DNA of 64,000 bases from Camarhynchus parvulus (lineage: Eukaryota; Chordata; Aves; Passeriformes; Thraupidae), in contig NW_022148809.1 of NCBI RefSeq assembly GCF_901933205.1, forward strand, positions 1-64,000, in the 5' to 3' direction. The position numbers were made by a program, and so were the translations under genes. Below the pieces are notes generated by a model. It ran no database searches. It saw only the letters and a program-made list of their open reading frames with translations, and was not told where the DNA came from. Shown here in pieces: positions 11,630 to 25,140 of this stretch (position 1 is its first letter; each line of letters starts with the position of its first letter).

Positions 11630-12600
11630 CTCAGGGATCGGTGCTGGGATCCGTTCAGGGATCAGTTCAGGGATCGGTTCTGGGATTAATAATTCCAGGA
11701 TCAGTTCCAGGATTAATTCCAGGATCAGTTCTGGGATCAGTTCAGGGATTGGTCCCCCCAGGATCAGTTCCAAGATCAAGCGGCTCCAAGCAGGAAGTGG
11801 ATCCGGGAAGTGGCTCTGGGAGAGCCAAAAGCTCCACGAGTGTCCGCGAGATCCCAGGAATTCCTGGAGTGGATCCAGGAGATCCAAGTGTTCCATGAGG
11901 AGGAATCCCGGGCCAGGGATTCCCAGGGATTCCCAAGGATTCTTGGAATGGATCTGAGAGACCCCAATGTTCCATGAGGGACAGGGACTCCCAGGGATTC
12001 CCAAGTGGATCCAGGAGATCCAAGCGCTCCGTGATCAGGATCCCAGGACAGGAATTCCCAAGGATCCGAGTGATCCAAGTGTTCCGTGATCCTGAATCCC
12101 AGGGCAGGAATTCCCGAGGATTCCCGGAGCAGATCTGAGTGATCCCGGTGTTCCGTGATCCTGAATCCCAGGGCAGGAATTCCCAAGGATTCCCGGAGCA
12201 GATCCGAGTGATCCAAGTGTTCTGTGATCCAGAATCCCGGAGCAGGAATTCCCAGAGCGGATCCCAGAGATCCAAGCGCTCTGTGATCAGGATCCCGGGG
12301 CGGGAATTCCCAAGCATCCGAGTTATCCAAGTGTTCCATGATCCAGAATCCTGGGGCGGGGAATTTCCAGGAACTCCTGGAGTTCTGTTATCTGGAATCT
12401 TGGGACAGGAATTCCTGAGGATTCCCGGAGCAAACCCCGGAGATCCAAATGTTCCATGATCCAGAATCCCAGGGCAGGAATTCCCGAGGATTCCCGGAGC
12501 GGCTCCCAAAGATCCAAGTGTTCCGTGACCCAGGATCCCAGGGCAGGAATTCCCGAGGATTCCCGGAGCGGCTCCACATTCCCCGGATCTCCCGGAATTC
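11630..12600. repeat. About 60-bp minisatellite, GATCCAAGTGTTCCGTGATC type
   Basis: Units include GGAATTCCCGAGGATTCCCG and GATCCAAGTGTTC; they are irregular before 11820. Confidence 0.85.
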
Positions 12601-12859
12601 CGGCACATCCTCTGTGTCCCGTGGGATCCTCTGGAATGTCGGTGCCGCTCTTCCCGTGGGATCCAGCAGGAAAACGTCCCTGGATTCTGGAATCTTCCAG
12701 CGTGGCTTTCCCTGCTCGGGCTGGGATTCCCGGCTGGGATTCCCGGCTGGAATTCCCGGCTGGAATTCCCGGCCTAGCTCCGGAGCTGTCCCGTCTTCCT
12801 GTCCCGGTCTTTGCTCTGTGGGAGGGAAAGGAGATGGGATCAAGCCTGGAATTGGGAAT

Positions 12860-13615
12860 TCTGGAATCCTTCTGGGATCCCTTCCCAGCGGAATCCATCC
12901 AAGATCCCCTTCCCAGCGGAATCCCCTTCACAGGGAATCCTCTGGGATCCCTTCCCAGGGAATCCTTCCTGGATCCCTTCCCAGGGAATCCTTCTGGGAT
13001 CCCTTCCCGGGGAATCCTCCCAGGATCCTTTCCCAGGGAATTTTCCTGGATCCCTTCCTGAGAATCCTCCCAGGATCCCTTCCCAGGGAATCCTCCCAGG
13101 ATCCCTTCCCAGGGAATCCTCCCTGGATCCTTTCCCAGGGAATTTTCCTGGATCCCTTCCTGAGAATCCTCCCAGGATCCCTTCCCGGGAATCCTTCTGG
13201 GATCCCTTCCCGAGAATCCTCCCAGGATCCCTTCCCAGGGAATTTTCCGGGATCCCTTCCCAGGAGATCCTCCCAGGATCCCTTCCCGGGAATCCTTCTG
13301 GGATCCCTTCCCGAGAATCCTCCCAGGATCCCTTCCCAGGGAATCCTTCCAGAATGCCTTCCCAGGAAATCCTTCTGGGATCCTTTCCCAGGAATCTTTC
13401 CAGAATCCCTTCCCAGGGAATCCTCCTGGGATCCTTTCCCAGGGAATCCTTCTGGGATCCCTTCCAGAGAATCCTCCCAGGATCCCTTCCCAGGAATCCT
13501 CCCGGGATCCCTTCCCAGGGAATCCTTCTGGGATCATTTCCCAGGAATCCTCCCAGGATCCCTTCCTGAGAATCCTCCGGGATCCCTTCCCAGGAATCCT
13601 CCCGGATCCACCAGA
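12860..13615. repeat. 24-bp minisatellite, GGATCCCTTCCCAGGGAATCCTCC type
   Basis: About 30 units; the array is rich in GGATCC and dyads such as CTTCCCAGGGAA. Confidence 0.92.
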
Positions 13616-13654
13616 GCTGTTCCCAATCCCTGCCCCGATCCCGGGATTGCCGTG

Positions 13655-14830
13655 CCCCAGTCACCCCCAGTGCCGTCCCAGTGTCGCCCCCAGTGCCACC
13701 AGTGCCATCCCAGTATAGCCCCTAGTGCCACCAGTGCCATCCCACTATAGCCCCCAGTGCTGTCCCAGTATAGCCCCTAGTGCCACCAGTGCCATCCCAG
13801 TGTCGCCCCCAGTGCCGTCCCAGTGTCGCCCCCAGTGCCACCAGTGCCATCCCAGTATAGCCCCCAGTGCCGTCCCAGTGTCGCCCCCAGTGCCACCAGT
13901 GCCATCCCAGTGTCGCCCCCAGTGCCGTCCCAGTGCCATCCCAGTATAGCCCCCAGTGCCATCCCAGTGTCGCCCCCAGTGCCACCAGTGCCATCCCAGT
14001 ATAGCCCCCAGTGCCATCCCAGTGTCACCCCCAGTGCCGTCCCAGTGTCGCCCCCAGTGCCACCAGTGCCATCCCAGTGTCACCCCCAGTGTAACCAGTG
14101 TAACCCCAGTGTAACCCCCAGTGTAACCAGTATAACCAGTATAGCCCCCAGTGTAACCAGTATAGCCCCCAGTATAACCCCCAGTATAACCAGTATAACC
14201 CTCAGTATAACCAGTATAGCCCCCAGTATAACCAATATAACCGCCAGTGTAACCAGTATAGCCCCCAGTATAACCAGTATAACCAGTATAGCCCCCAGTG
14301 TAACCAGTATAGCCCCCAGTGTAACCAGTAAAACCAGTATAACCAGTGTAACCAGTATAGCCCCCAGTATAGCCCCCAGTGTAACCAGTATAACCCCCAG
14401 TATAGCCCCCAGTGCCACCCATCTCTACCACCTGTCACCACCAGTACCCCACTGTCACTCCCAGTACCGTCCCAGTATGACCAGTACCATCCCAGTATAA
14501 CCAGTACCGTCCCAGTACCATCCCAGTATAACCAGTACCATCCCAGTATGACCAGTACCATCCCAGTACCATCCCAGTATAACCAGTACCATCCCAGTAT
14601 AACCAGTACCGCCCCAGTATAACCACTACCACCCCAGTATGACCAGTACCATCCCAGTATAACCAGTACCGTCCCAGTATAACCAGTACCACCCCAGTAT
14701 AACCAGTACCATCCCAGTACCGTCCCAGTATAACCAGTACCATCCCAGTACCCTCCCAGTATAACCAGTACCACCCCAGTATAACCCGTACCACCCCCAG
14801 TATAACCGTACCATCCCCGTACCGTCCCCA
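13655..14830. repeat. CCAGTGCCATCCCAGTGTCG to CCAGTATAACC array
   Basis: Three successive variants: GCCACCAGTGCCATCCCAGT (13655-14090), CCAGTGTAACC/CCAGTATAGCCCC (14090-14420), CAGTACCATCCCAGTATAAC (14450-14830). All carry a CCAGT core. Confidence 0.9.
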
Positions 14831-14859
14831 GTATAACCGTACCCTCCCAATATCCCTCC

Positions 14860-17110
14860 CCATTTTCCATCCCCGTTTTCTGGGATTCTCCCATTCCCAG
14901 TTCCCAATCCCTGCCCCCTCCCAAAACTTTCCCCGTTTTCCATCCCCGTTTTTTGGGGATCCCATTCCCATTTTCCATCCCCGCTTTTCGGGATCCAATT
15001 ACCATTTTCCATCCCCGTTTTTTGGGGATCCATCCCATTTCCTTCCCCGTTTTCCCATTCCGTTTTCCCCCCGTTTTTGGGGATCCCATTCCCATTTTCC
15101 ATCCCCATTTTTCGGATCGAATCCCATTTTCCATCGCTTTCCATTCCCATTTTCATCCCATTCTCCTTTTCCCTGTCCCCTTTTTGGGGATCCCATTCCC
15201 GTTCCCCATTTTTGGGATCCCATTCCCGTTCTTCCATTCCTTTTAAGATCCCATTCCTGTTCCACCCGTTTTTGGGATCCCATTCCCTGTTTTCCATCCC
15301 TCGGATCCCATTCCCGTTTTCCATCCCATCCTTCCCCTTTTCCCTATCCCATTTTTCGGGATCCCATTCCCGTTTTCCATCCCCATTTTTCGGGATCCCA
15401 TTCCCGTTTTCCATCCCATCCTTCCCCTTTTCCCTATCCCATTTTTGGGGATCCCATTCCCGTTTTCCATCCCCATTTTTCGGGATCCCATTCCCCTTTT
15501 CCATCCCCATTTTTCGGGATCCCATTCCCGTTTTCCATCTCATCCTTCCCCTTTTCCCTATCCCATTTTTCGGGATCCCATTCCCGTTTTCCATCTCATC
15601 CTTCCCCTTTTCCCTATCCCATTTTTCGGGATCCCATTCCCATTTTCCATCCCCATTTTTCGGGATCCCATTCCCGTTTTCCATCCCATCCTTCCCCTTT
15701 TCCTCCCATCCTCCCATTTTTCCGTATCCCATTCGTCCCCTTTTCCATCCCATCCCATTTTTCAGGATCCCATTCCCATTTTCCATCCCCGTTTTGGGAT
15801 CCATTCCATTTCCTTCCCTCCCATTTTGGGATCCCATTCCATTTTCCATCCCTTTTTGGCCATTCCCCATTTTCTTTTTGGGATCCCATTCCCATTTTCC
15901 ATCCCCGTTTTTTGGGATCCCATTCCCATTTTCCATCCCCATTTTCGGGATCCCATTCCCGTTTTCCATCCCATCCTTCCCCTTTTCCCTGTCCCATTTT
16001 TGGGATCCCATTCCCTTTTCCATCCCATTTTTCGGGATCCCATTCCCGTTTTCCATCCCCATTTTTGGGATCCCATTCCTATTTTCCATCCCCGTTTTTT
16101 GGGATCCCATTCCCGTTTTCCATCCCCATTTTTGGGGATCCCATTCCCGTTTTCCATCCCTATTTTTTGGGATCCCATTCCCGTTTTCCATCCCCTTTTT
16201 GGGATCCCAAACCCTTTTCCCCCATCCTTCCCTTTTCCCTTCCCATTTTTGGGATCCCATTCCCATTTTCCATCCCCATTTTTCGGGATCCCATTCCCGT
16301 TTTCCATCCCTGTTTTTTGGGATCCCATTCCCGTTTTCCATCCCCATCCCAAACCTTTCCCCTCTTCCCCATTCCCATTTTTGGGGATCCCATTCCCATT
16401 TTCCATCCCCATTTTTTGGGATCCCATTCCCGTTTTCTATCCCCGTTTTCGGGATCCCATTCCCGTTTTCCATCCCATCCTTCCCCTTTTCCCTGTCCCA
16501 TTTTTCGGGATCCCATTCCCGTTTTCCATCCCCATTTTTCAGGATCCCATTCCCATTTTCCATCCCCGTTTTTCGGGATCCCATTCCCGTTTTCCATCCC
16601 CATTTTTCGGGATCCATTCCCGTTTTCCATCCCATCCTTCCCCTTTCCCCTGTCCCATTTTTTGGGATCCCAATCCCCTTTTCCCTATCCCATTTTTCGG
16701 GATCCCATTCCCGTTTTCCATCCCCATTTTTTAAGATCCCATTCCTGTTTTCCATCCCGGGATCCTTCCCCTTTTCCCTATCCCCATTTTTGGGGATCCC
16801 ATTCCCGTTTTCCATCCCGTTTTTGGGATCCCATTCCCTTTTCCATCCCATCCTGCCCTTTCCCCGTCCCATTTTGGGATCCCATTCCCATTTTCCATTG
16901 TTCCCCCCGTTTTTGGGGTGGTGGGGAGGGAGGGAAAAGGGGAGCCCATTCCCATTTTCCAGCCCATTTTTTGGGATCAATTCCCCGGTTCTCATCCGCC
17001 GTTGCCAAACGTTAGTCCGCTCCCCCATTCCCATTTTTTGGGATCCCATTCCCCGTTTCCCTGTCCCTTTTTCGGGATCCCATTCCGGGTTTCGCATCCC
17101 CATTTTTAAA
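14860..17110. repeat. 2.2-kb array, CCCATTCCCGTTTTCCATCC unit
   Basis: About 33-bp units with CATTTTTCGGGATCCCATTC; about 60 copies, some with a CCATCCTTCCCCTTTTCCCT insert. Confidence 0.92.
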
Positions 17111-17144
17111 GGGGATCCCGTTCCGTTTTCCGATCCCGGGAATC

Positions 17145-18175
17145 CTGCTCCCTTTGCCTAAATCCGATTTTTCCGGGAAACCTGATTCGCGCTTTGCATG
17201 GCAAACGGTACGCTTTTCAGTAAACTCCCAGCTTTGGATGGTTCCGATTCCGTGGAATTCCATCCATCCTTCCCCTTTGTCCTATCCGGGATTTTTCCAT
17301 GCCAATCCTGGATTTGGGCGCCTCCCTGTTGGGGGGAACATTCCCCTTTCCATCCCCATGCTTCAGGAATCTCCGTTCCAATTCCTTCCCTCTGTACCTA
17401 TATTCCGGATTTTTCGAGGGAAAACCTGGATTCTGAGCGCACCCCATCCCAGGAAAAATCAGGAACGCTCAGGGAAACTCCCGGAGCGTCTGGATGGTTC
17501 GGGAATTCCACGGAATTCTTGCTCCCTGTGCCTAAATCCGGGATTTTTCCTCCGAAACCTGGATTTGGGAGTGCTCTGAAGGGGGGAAAAGCGGGAACGG
17601 CTCCGGGGTGGTTCGGGAATCCCGTGGAATTCCTGCTCCCTGTGCCTAAATCCGGGATTTTTCCATGGAAAACCTGGATTGGGGCGCTGCTCTGAAGGGG
17701 GAAAAGCGGGAACGGCTCAGGGAAACTCCCAGCTCTGGATGGTTCGGGAATTCCATGGAATTCCTGCTCCCTGTGTCTAAATCCGGGATTTTTCCATGAA
17801 AACCTGGATTTGGGCGCTGCTCTGAAGGGGGAAAAGTGGGAATGGCTCCGGGGGTGATTCGGGAATCTCCTGGAATTCCTTCTCTCTGTACCTAAATTCA
17901 GGATTTTTCCATGGAAAACCTGGATTCGGAGCGACCCGTCCCGGGGAAAAGCAGGAACGGCTCAGGGAAACTCCCAGCTCTGGATGGTTCGGGAATTCCA
18001 TGGAATTCCTGCTCCCTGTGCCTAAATCTGGGATTTTTCCATGGAAAACCTGGATTTGAGTGATCTCATCCTGGGGAAAAGCGGGAATGGCTCGGGGAAG
18101 CTCCCAGCTCTGGATGGTTTGGGAATCTCATGGAATTTCTGCTCCCTGAACCTGAATCCCGGATTTTTCAATGAA
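17145..18175. repeat. About 125-bp tandem repeat, 8-9 copies
   Basis: Each unit runs GCTCCCTGTGCCTAAATCCG, TTTTTCCATGGAAAACCTGG, then CTCCCAGCTCTGGATGGTTC. It has a longer and more complex unit than its neighbours. Confidence 0.88.
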
Positions 18176-18224
18176 AATCCTTTCCTTTGGAAGCTGTGCT
18201 GGGGTTTTCCCTGCGATTCCTGGG

Positions 18225-18680
18225 ATTTCCCCTTTCCCAGGATTTCCCGTTTCCCAGCATTTCCCATTTCCCGGGATTTTGCGTTTCCTGTGGTTTCCCC
18301 TTTCCCAGGATTTCCCATTTCCCAGGAATTTGCGTTTCCTGTGGTTTCCCATTTCCCAGGATTTCCCATTTCCCAGGATTTCCCATTCCCCAGGATTTTG
18401 CGTTTCCTGTGGTTTCCCATTTCCCGGCATTTCCCATTTCCCGGGATTTCCCAAATTCTCTCTGGATCCCAGTTTTCCCCTGGATCCCAGTTCTCTCCTG
18501 AATCCCCTCTGGATCCCGATTTCTTGCATATCCCGATTCCCCTCTGGATCCTGAGGGGATTCCAGGCGGGAATTCCTTTATCCCAAATCCCCTCCCGACC
18601 TCGATTTCCCCCTGGATCACAGTTCCCTCTGAGAACATTCCAGATGGGAATTCCTTTATCCCAATTCCCCCTCCCATCCC
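18225..18680. repeat. TTTCCCAGGATTTCCCAT array
   Basis: Short units with GGATTTTGCGTTTCCTGTGG inserts to 18450, then a CTGGATCCCAGTTCTC variant. Confidence 0.8.
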
Positions 18681-19320
18681 TTCCCTCCCCATCCCAAAGA
18701 TCCCGAAGGTCCCGAGGATCCAGAGGATCCCGAAGATCCCGAGGATCTTTCCCACCTCTCCCATTTTCCCACCTCAGTCTCTCTCCCCGATCCCAGGAAA
18801 ACCTCTCTGGATCCCGGCTCTCTGCTGGCTCCCGAAATTCCAGCCCGGAATTCCCCTTGGCGCTGTTGGGAATCCCAATTTTTCCTGGCCCTGGAGCTCC
18901 CCCAGCCGGAATTCCTGCCTTGCATTGGGAATTTTTGGGGATCCGAGCAGATCCCAACCCCTGCCCAGTGTGGAAAATCCCGGGAAAGCTCAGCCCTTCC
19001 TCAGGGATCTGGGATGGGACGTTGGGAACACCAGGGCCTCTCTCCCCATCTGGGAATTCCAAGGAATTCCTGCCGCAATCCCCACCCAGATTATCCCAAA
19101 TTATCCCAAATTTTCCCCATTTAACCCTCGGATTCCAGCTGGGAAACCGCCCCGGATTGGTTTCTCCTAAGTTTTCCCGGGATTTAGGCTCAGCCCAAAA
19201 ATCCCCGGGATGTTCCCAGATCCCAAATTCCCCCCAAAATTCCCTCTCAGCTCAGCCCGTCCCGATTTTCCTGTTCCTTTTCCTGGGAATGGGATGGCAC
19301 TGGGATCAGACTCCTTGGAG
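18680..19320. other. Low-copy sequence between arrays
   Basis: Holds a short GATCCCGAAGATCCCGAGGA run (18700-18750) and otherwise unique sequence. No exon recognised. Confidence 0.4.
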
Positions 19321-19329
19321 CCACAGTTT

Positions 19330-19860
19330 TGGGATTTTTTTGGGATGGGAGGAGGATTTTAGGGAGGATTTTTTGGGATCTTTGGGACAGGAAGAGGATT
19401 TTAGGGATTTCTGGGATGGGAAGAGGATTTTAGGGAGGATTTTTGGGATGGGAGGAGGATTTTAGGGAGGATTTTTTAGGGATTTTTGGGATGGGAGGAG
19501 GATTTTAGGGATTTCTGGGATGGGAAGAGGATTTTAGGGAGGAGTTTTTAGGGATTTTTGGGATGGGAAGAGGATTTTAGGCAGGATTTTTAGGGATTTT
19601 TGGGATGGGAAGAGGATTTTTTAGGGATTTTTGGGATGGGAAGAGGATTTTAGGGAGGATTTTTTTAGGATCTGTGGGGCAGGAGAAGATTTTTGGAACA
19701 GGAAGAGGATTTTAGGAATTTTTTGGGATGGGAACAGGATTTTAGGGAGATTTTTTTTTTTTTCGGATTTTTGGGAGAGGAGAAGGATTTTTCAGGATCT
19801 TTGGGACGGAAGGAGAATTTAAGGGATTTTTGGGATGGGAACGGGATTTTAGGGTGAACT
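19330..19860. repeat. GGGATGGGAAGAGGATTTTAGG array
   Basis: About 45-bp units with T-runs after AGGGATTTTTGGGA, about 11 copies. Confidence 0.85.
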
Positions 19861-19974
19861 ATTTGGGCAGGATGGATTTTAGGGAGCTGATCCCACACTT
19901 TGGGAAGGGCCCTAAATCCCACCCCATTCCCATGGGATCAGGCGCTCCCACCCACGGAAAAGCCGAGTTTGGGG

Positions 19975-20775
19975 TGGGAGTGGAAATTCTGGGATGATCC
20001 CAAAGGATTTGGGGTGGGAATGGAAATTCTGGGATGATCCCAAAGGGATTTGGTGTGCGAATGGAAATTTTGGGATGATCCCAAAGGATTTGGGGTGAGA
20101 ATGGGAGCCCTGGGATGATCCCAAAGGGATTTGGGGTGGGAATGGGAGCTCTGGGATGATCCCAAAGGGATTTGGGGTGGGAATGGGAGCTCTGGGATGA
20201 TCCCAAAGGATTTGGGGTGGGAATGGAAATTCTGGGATGATCCCAAGGGATTTGGGGTGGGAATGGGAACTCTGGGATGATCCCAAAGCATTTGGGGTGG
20301 GAATGGGAGCTCTGGGATGATCCCAAAGGGATTTGGGGTGCGAATGGAAATTTTGGGATGATCCCAAAGGGATTTGGGGCGAGAATGGGAGCCCTGGGAT
20401 GATCCCAAAGGAATTTGGGGTGGGAATGGGAGCCCTGGGATGATCCCAAAGGATTTGGGGTGGGAATGGAAATTCTGGGATGATCCCAAAGGGATTTGGT
20501 GTGCGAATGGAAATTTTGGGATGATCCCAAAGGGATTTGGGGTGGGAATGGAAATTCTGGGATGATCCCAAAGGATTTGGGGTGGGAATGGAAATTCTGG
20601 GATGATCCCAAGGGATTTGGGGTGGGAATGGGAGCCCTGGGATGATCCCAAAGGGATTTGGGGTGGGAATGGGAGCTCTGGGATGATCCCAAAGGATTTG
20701 GGGTGGGAATGGGAGCTCTGGGATGATCCCAAAGGGATTTGGGGTGGGAATGGGAGCTCTGGGATGACCCCAAGC
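19975..20775. repeat. 39-bp array with palindromic TGGGATGATCCCA core
   Basis: About 20 copies of a unit with AAAGGGATTTGGGGTGGGAA and TCTGGGATGATCCCA; very uniform. Confidence 0.93.
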
Positions 20776-20954
20776 CCGGGAGCCGTTCCCATCCCGGCAT
20801 TCCCAACATTCCCGAGGGTCTGGATCTCATTTCCTCGGCCTTGTCCGACACCCCGGGGATCACAGAGCGGGATGGGATTCCCTTCACACCCCATAAACCC
20901 CAAATCCACGGGAACGCATCCCCAGAAAACCCGGCACGGATCGGGAGCGGCAGG

Positions 20955-21960
20955 TCCAGCTCCAATTCCAGCCCTAAATCCAGTTCTGATTCCAGCCCCA
21001 ATTCCAGCTCTAATTCCAGCCCCAATTCCAGTTCTAATTCCAGCTCTATTTCCAGCCCCAATTCCAGCTCTAATTCCAGTTCTAATTCCAGCCCTGATTC
21101 CAGCCCTAAATCCAGTTCCAAATCCAGCCCTAAATCCAGCCCCAATTCCAGCCCCAATTCCAGCTCTAATTCCAGCTCTAATTCCAGCCCCAATTCCAGC
21201 CCCAATTCCAGCTCTAATTCCAGCTCTAATTCCAGCCCCAATTCCAGCCCCAATTCCAGCTCTAATTCCAGCTCTAATTCCAGCTCTGATTCCAGCCCCA
21301 ATTCCAGCCCCAATTCCAGCTCTGATTCCAGCTCTGATTCCAGCCCCAATTCCAGCCCCAAATCCAGTCCCAATTCCAGCCCCAATTCCAGCCCTGATTC
21401 CAGTTCTAATTTCATTTCTCACTCCAGTTCTCATTCCAGCCCTGACTGCAGCCCCAATTCCAGTTCTAATGCTACTTCTAATTCCGGTTCTAATTGCAAT
21501 TCTGATTCCAGTTCTAATTCCAGCCCTGATTCCAACCCTGATTCCGGTTCTGATTCCAGCCCCGATTCCAGTTCTAATTCTAGTCTCAATTCCAGCCCCA
21601 ATTCCAGCCCTGATCGCAGTTCTAATTCTAATTCCAGCCCCAATTCCAGCCCCGATTCCAGTTCCGATTCCAGCCCCAATTCCAGTTCTAATTGCGTTCG
21701 AATGAAATGGAATTAGAATTCCAGTTCTAATTCCGGCCCTAATTCCAGTTCTAAAATTCCAGTTCTAATTCTATTTCCAGCCCCAATTCCAGCCCCAAAT
21801 TCCAGTTCTAATTCCAGCCCTAATTCCAGTTCTAAAATTCCAGTTCTAATTCTATTTCCAGCCCCAATTCCAGCCCCAAATTCCAGTTCTAATTCCAGCC
21901 CTAATTCCCATCCCAATTCCAACCCTAATTCCAGCCCCGACTCCAGTTCTAATCCCAGCT
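20955..21960. repeat. AATTCCAGCCCC/AATTCCAGCTCT array
   Basis: About 80 units of 12 bases alternating CCCCAATTCCAG and TCTAATTCCAG. It reads as Ser/Asn-rich or Pro/Ile-rich open frames but is judged non-coding. Confidence 0.93.
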
Positions 21961-23630
21961 CCAGGGATGGGGATTTATTGGGATTGATGGGAAATTAGGG
22001 ATGGGGATTTATTGGGATGGATGGCAAATTAGGGATGGGGATTCTTGGGATTGATGGAAAATTAGGGATGGGGATTTATTGGGATTGATGGGAAATTAGT
22101 GATGGGGATTTATTGGGATTGATGGGAAATTAGGGATGGGGATTTATTGGGATGGATGGAAATTTAGGGATGGGGATTTATTGGGATGGATGGAAAATTA
22201 GGGATGGGGATTCTTGGGATTGATGGAAAATTAGGGATGGGGATTTATTGGGATTGATGGAAATTTAGGGATGGGGATTTATTGGGATCGATGGCAAACT
22301 GACACTGGGAATTTATAGGAATTTTAAAATCAAAGATGGGGATTTATTGGGATTGATCCAAAATTAGTGATGGTGATTTTGGGGATTAGTGGAAAATCAA
22401 TGATGAGGATTTATTGGGATCGATGGGAAATTGGTGATGGGATTTTATAGGAATTGATCCAAAACTGGTGATGGGAATTCTTGGGATGGATGGAAAATTA
22501 GGGGTGGGGATTTATTGGTATTGATGGAAAATTAGGGATGGGGATTCTTGGGATTGATGGGAAATTAGGGATGGGGATTTATTGGGATGGATGGGAAATT
22601 AGGGATGGGGATTTATTGGGATTGATGGAAATTAGGGATGGGGATTTATTGGGATGGATGGGAAATTAGGGATGGGGATTTATTGGGATTGATGGGAAAT
22701 TAGGGATGGGGATTTATTGGGATTGATGGCAAACTGACACTGGGAATTTATAGGAATTTTAAAATCAAAGATGGGGATTTATTGGGATTGATGGAAAATT
22801 AGGGATGGGGATTTATTGGGATTGATGGCAAATTAGGGATGGGGATTTATTGGGATTGATGGAAAATTAGGGATGGGGATTCTTGGGATTGATGGGAAAT
22901 TAGGGATGGGGATTTATTGGGATGGATGGAAAATTAGGGATGGGGATTTATTGGGATTGATGGCAAACTGACACTGGGAATTTATAGGAATTTTAAAATC
23001 AAAGATGGGGATTTATTGGGATTGATCCAAAATTAGTGATGGTGATTTTGGGGATTAGTGGAAAATCAATGATGAGGATTTATTGGGATCGATGGGAAAT
23101 TGGTGATGGGATTTTATAGGAATTGATCCAAAACTGGTGATGGGAATTCTTGGGATGGATGGAAAATTAGTGATGGGGATTTATTGGTATTGATGGAAAA
23201 TTAGGGATGGGGATTCTTGGGATTGATGGGAAATTAGGGATGGGGATTTATTGGGATTGATGGAAAATTAGGGATGGGGATTTATAGGGATGGATGGAAA
23301 ATTGGGGATGGGGATTTATTGGGATTGATGGAAAATTAGGGATGGGGATTTATTGGGATTGATGGAAAATTAGGGATGGGGATTCTTGGGATTGATGGGA
23401 AATTAGGGATGGGGATTTATTGGGATGGATGGGAAATTAGGGATGGGGATTTATTGGGATGGATGGGAAATTAGGGATGGGGAATTATAGGGATGGATGG
23501 AAAATTGGGGATGGGGATTTATTGGGATTGATGGAAAATTAGGGATGGGAATTTATTGGGATTGATGGGAAATTTGGGATGGGGATTTATTGGGATTGAT
23601 GGGAAATTGGGGATGGGGATTTATTGGGAT
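21960..23630. repeat. 34-bp array with higher-order structure
   Basis: Unit TTAGGGATGGGGATTTATTG plus GGATTGATGG(A/G)AAA. A block of about 200 bases (GGCAAACTGACACTGGGAAT through AAACTGGTGATGGGAATTC) appears at about 22290 and 22960, and its first part also at 22725. Confidence 0.93.
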
Positions 23631-23714
23631 TGTTTTCCCCTTTTCCCTGCACCCCTCACTTCCCGGAGTGCCTTCCCATGGATTCCTTGGGATATTGGGA
23701 AGGAGTTCTCCCCT

Positions 23715-23880
23715 TTGGGAATGCTGAGGCTCAGGGATGGAATTCCCAGAGAATCCAGGGCTGGAAAAATCCCTGGGAATGCTGGAGTAGGATTGGATTT
23801 AGGGTCCCTCCCTGGCTGGAGCATTCCCAGATTCCTGAGCCTTGGGAAGGGCCCAGAATGAGCTGGGATCCCATTCCCGA
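23715..23880 (+). mobile_element. CR1-like fragment
   Basis: GGAATTCCCAGAGAATCCAG followed by GGCTGG resembles the CR1-like block at 740. Confidence 0.35.
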
Positions 23881-23889
23881 CTGGAATGA

Positions 23890-24420
23890 ACTGGGATCCC
23901 AAATTCCCCTTTTCCCAATTCCCTTTTCCCCAAATTCCCTTTTCCCCAAATTCCCTTTTCCCAATTTCCCCTTTCTCCCAAATTCCCCCTTTCCCAAATT
24001 CTCTTTCTCCCAAATTCCTCTTCTCCCAAATTCGCCTTTCTCCCAAATTCCCCTTTTCCCAAATTCTCTTTCTCCCAAATTCTTCTTCTCCCAAATCCCC
24101 TTTTCCTAAATTCCCTTTTCCCAAATTCCCTTTTCCCAAATTCCCTTTTCCCCAAATCCCCTTTTCCCAAATTCCCCTTTTCCCAAATTCCCCTTCTCCC
24201 AAATTCCCCTTTCTCCCAAATTCCCTTTTCCCAAATTGCCTTTTCCCCAAATCCCCTTTTCCTAAATTCCCCTTTTCCCAAATTCCCCTTTTCCCAAATT
24301 CCCTTTTTTCTGAAATTCCCTTTCTCCCAAATTCCCCTTTTCCCAAACTCCCTTTCTCCCAAATTCCCCTTTTCCCAAATTCCCCTTTTTTCCCAAATTC
24401 CCATTTTTCCCAAACCCCAG
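23890..24420. repeat. CCCAAATTCCCCTTTTC array
   Basis: About 32 units of 15-18 bases. Confidence 0.92.
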
Positions 24421-24489
24421 CACTGTTGGGCTTTGGGAATGGTTTGGGTGGAAAACTCCAGAATTTGGTGATCCCCAAATCCAGAGAAT

Positions 24490-24740
24490 TGAGAGAGAGG
24501 TGAGGGAATCCCAGAATCCAGGGAATCGGGAGAGGAGAGGGAATCCCAAAATCCAGGGAATCAGGAGAGGGAATCCCAAAATCCAGGGAATCGGGAGAGG
24601 GAATCTCAAAATCCGGGAAATTGGGAGAGGGAATCCCAAAATCCGGGGAATCGGGAGAGGGAATCCCAAAATCCGGGGAATCCCAAAATCCAGAGAATCC
24701 CAAAATCCAGGGAATCGGGAGACGGAATCCCAAAATCCAG
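24490..24740. repeat. GGGAATCCCAAAATCCAGGG array
   Basis: About 8 units of 30-35 bases, many ending AATCGGGAGAGG. 24740-24945 is unique with no gene seen. Confidence 0.88.
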
Positions 24741-24944
24741 GGGCGCTGGGGGAACTGGGAGCACTGGGATTGGGAACTGGGAATGCCGGCACTCAGGGAC
24801 TGGGATCCCCATTGTGGAGTTACTGGGAATACTGGGAGCCGATCCCAAATCCCAGTCCTGTGTCCCGGTCTCTGCTCCCTTTTTCCAGGGCCCTTCCCGG
24901 TGCCCATTCCCGGCTCCTCTCCCGTCCCTTTTCCCGTGACTCCA

Positions 24945-25140
24945 GAGAGGATTTTCCATGGATTTTCCATGGATTTTTTGTGGATTTTTCCATGGATTTT
25001 CCATGGATTTTCCGTGGATTTTTCCATGGATTTTTTGTGGATTTTCCGTGGATTTTCCATGGATTTTCCATGGATTTTTGTGGATTTTTCCATGGATTTT
25101 CCATGGATTTTCCGTGGATTTTTCCATGATTTTTGTGTTT
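24945..25140. repeat. GGATTTTCCATGGATTTT array
   Basis: About 12 units of 14-18 bases, some with TTTTGTGG. It is followed by unique sequence to 25250. Confidence 0.9.

Noticed and set aside
19975..20775. Regular 39-base repeats resembling a CRISPR array
   Set aside because: Spacers are not unique, units are contiguous, and the window is vertebrate.
20602..21705. Ser/Asn-rich and Pro/Ile-rich long frames
   Set aside because: Pure products of the 12-base AATTCCAGC(C/T)C(C/T) array; no start context, no exon signals.
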